DNA of 64,000 nucleotides from NCBI GenBank assembly GCA_026224825.1, contig JAMFRO010000074.1:1-64000 (forward strand), in the 5' to 3' direction. A program made the position numbers and the translations under genes. Source of the stretch: a bacterium. Lineage in GTDB: Bacteria > Pseudomonadota > Alphaproteobacteria > Acetobacterales > Acetobacteraceae. How positions within the stretch are numbered: the first letter of the stretch is position 1; each line of letters begins with the position of its first letter. The notes under the pieces were generated by a model. That model made no database searches and had not been told where the DNA came from. It saw only the letters and a program-made list of their open reading frames with translations. Below are positions 63,634-64,000 of this stretch, piece after piece.

Positions 63634-64000
63634 AGCGTTTTCCGACATCACGGTACTGGAAGCCCTACGGTTGCGTATGGATCTCGGGTTGCGGATCATT
63701 GACCGCGGACTGAGTTCGATACGTCGACGAGTGCCTTCCGACGCTGAAGAAGGTCTTAATTGTCTGCTTTTTGACGTCTTTATCTGCAACCGGAAGTTCA
63801 GCTTTCGGCCCGGTCCCGCCATTAGCGGATGGACGGACTTTCGCTCATGCCAGTCATACGCGAAATACGGCTGTCGTCTCGTAAATGGACTTCGGAAAGG
63901 CGGTCTTTCTCAGCTGAATGGGCCCTATGAATCGTTTGCGGGACACAATAACGACGCCGCCATCTGGGACACCAGCCGCTCCGTCTCCTTTTCCAGCATT
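63634..64000. other. Right-edge region without a supported gene
   Basis: 367 bp past the muramidase. It opens with AGAGCGTTTTCCGA, a sequence I associate with dispersed alphaproteobacterial repeats, and later parts read like eroded transposon or repeat DNA (short frames only). A minus-strand frame entering from the right edge stops by about 63925 and is too short to identify. Confidence 0.35.

Noticed and set aside
63634..64000. Possible gene entering from the right edge
   Set aside because: Only about 24 codons are visible before a stop and no family motif can be seen.

Overview
The window reads as chromosomal DNA of a high-GC alphaproteobacterium. The mix of GTG/TTG starts, oligopeptide-type transporters, Che and RND operons and the style of the repeat proteins would suit an Acetobacteraceae-like organism, but no rRNA or ribosomal gene is present to fix the taxonomy. 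I saw no tRNA, rRNA or CRISPR array. About 60 genes are supported, plus several broken ones: a methyltransferase with an internal deletion, an epimerase stub, a P450 stub, a transposase tail and a truncated ParE toxin.

Layout. 1-2.0 kb: a large octapeptide-repeat protein running off the left edge, divergent from a Sel1-repeat protein. 2.4-15.2 kb: a scavenging cluster that looks aimed at organosulfur compounds (NtaA-type flavin monooxygenase, GST, TonB receptor, TauD/TfdA dioxygenase, and a complete oligopeptide-type ABC importer). 15.7-20.8 kb: a patchwork with gene stubs, an MFS transporter, two small proteins, and a divergent ATP-grasp/flavoprotein pair. 20.9-30.0 kb: a nine-gene chemotaxis-type operon (STAS, cheY, cheA, cheW, MCP, cheW, cheR, cheB, coiled-coil protein) without flagellar genes. 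30.4-35.9 kb: a self-contained TonB system (exbB, exbD, receptor, tonB, beta-propeller). 35.8-43.5 kb: a two-component system divergent from an RND efflux triad. 43.6-46.7 kb: a Rieske oxygenase operon with an SDR and a TetR regulator, and a 20-bp palindrome between regulator and operon. 47-53.3 kb: an APC permease divergent from an SfnB / flavin monooxygenase / SfnB / hydrolase operon, again pointing to sulfur scavenging.

53.3-63.6 kb looks like an inserted accessory block. It starts with an IS remnant that cuts a ParE toxin gene, leaving a ParD antitoxin with a clear palindromic operator. Next is a 197-aa helical protein of unknown function, divergent from a tight run of six genes: a Rossmann flavoprotein-like protein, a protein resembling a trypsin fold with a degenerate active site, an 874-aa protein with PIN-nuclease-like motifs and a helical C-terminus, a multi-pass membrane protein, a lipoprotein and an N-acetylmuramidase with a peptidoglycan-binding domain. 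The last three form a translationally coupled envelope module. This block is the best candidate for an undescribed system; a conflict or defence role is inference only.
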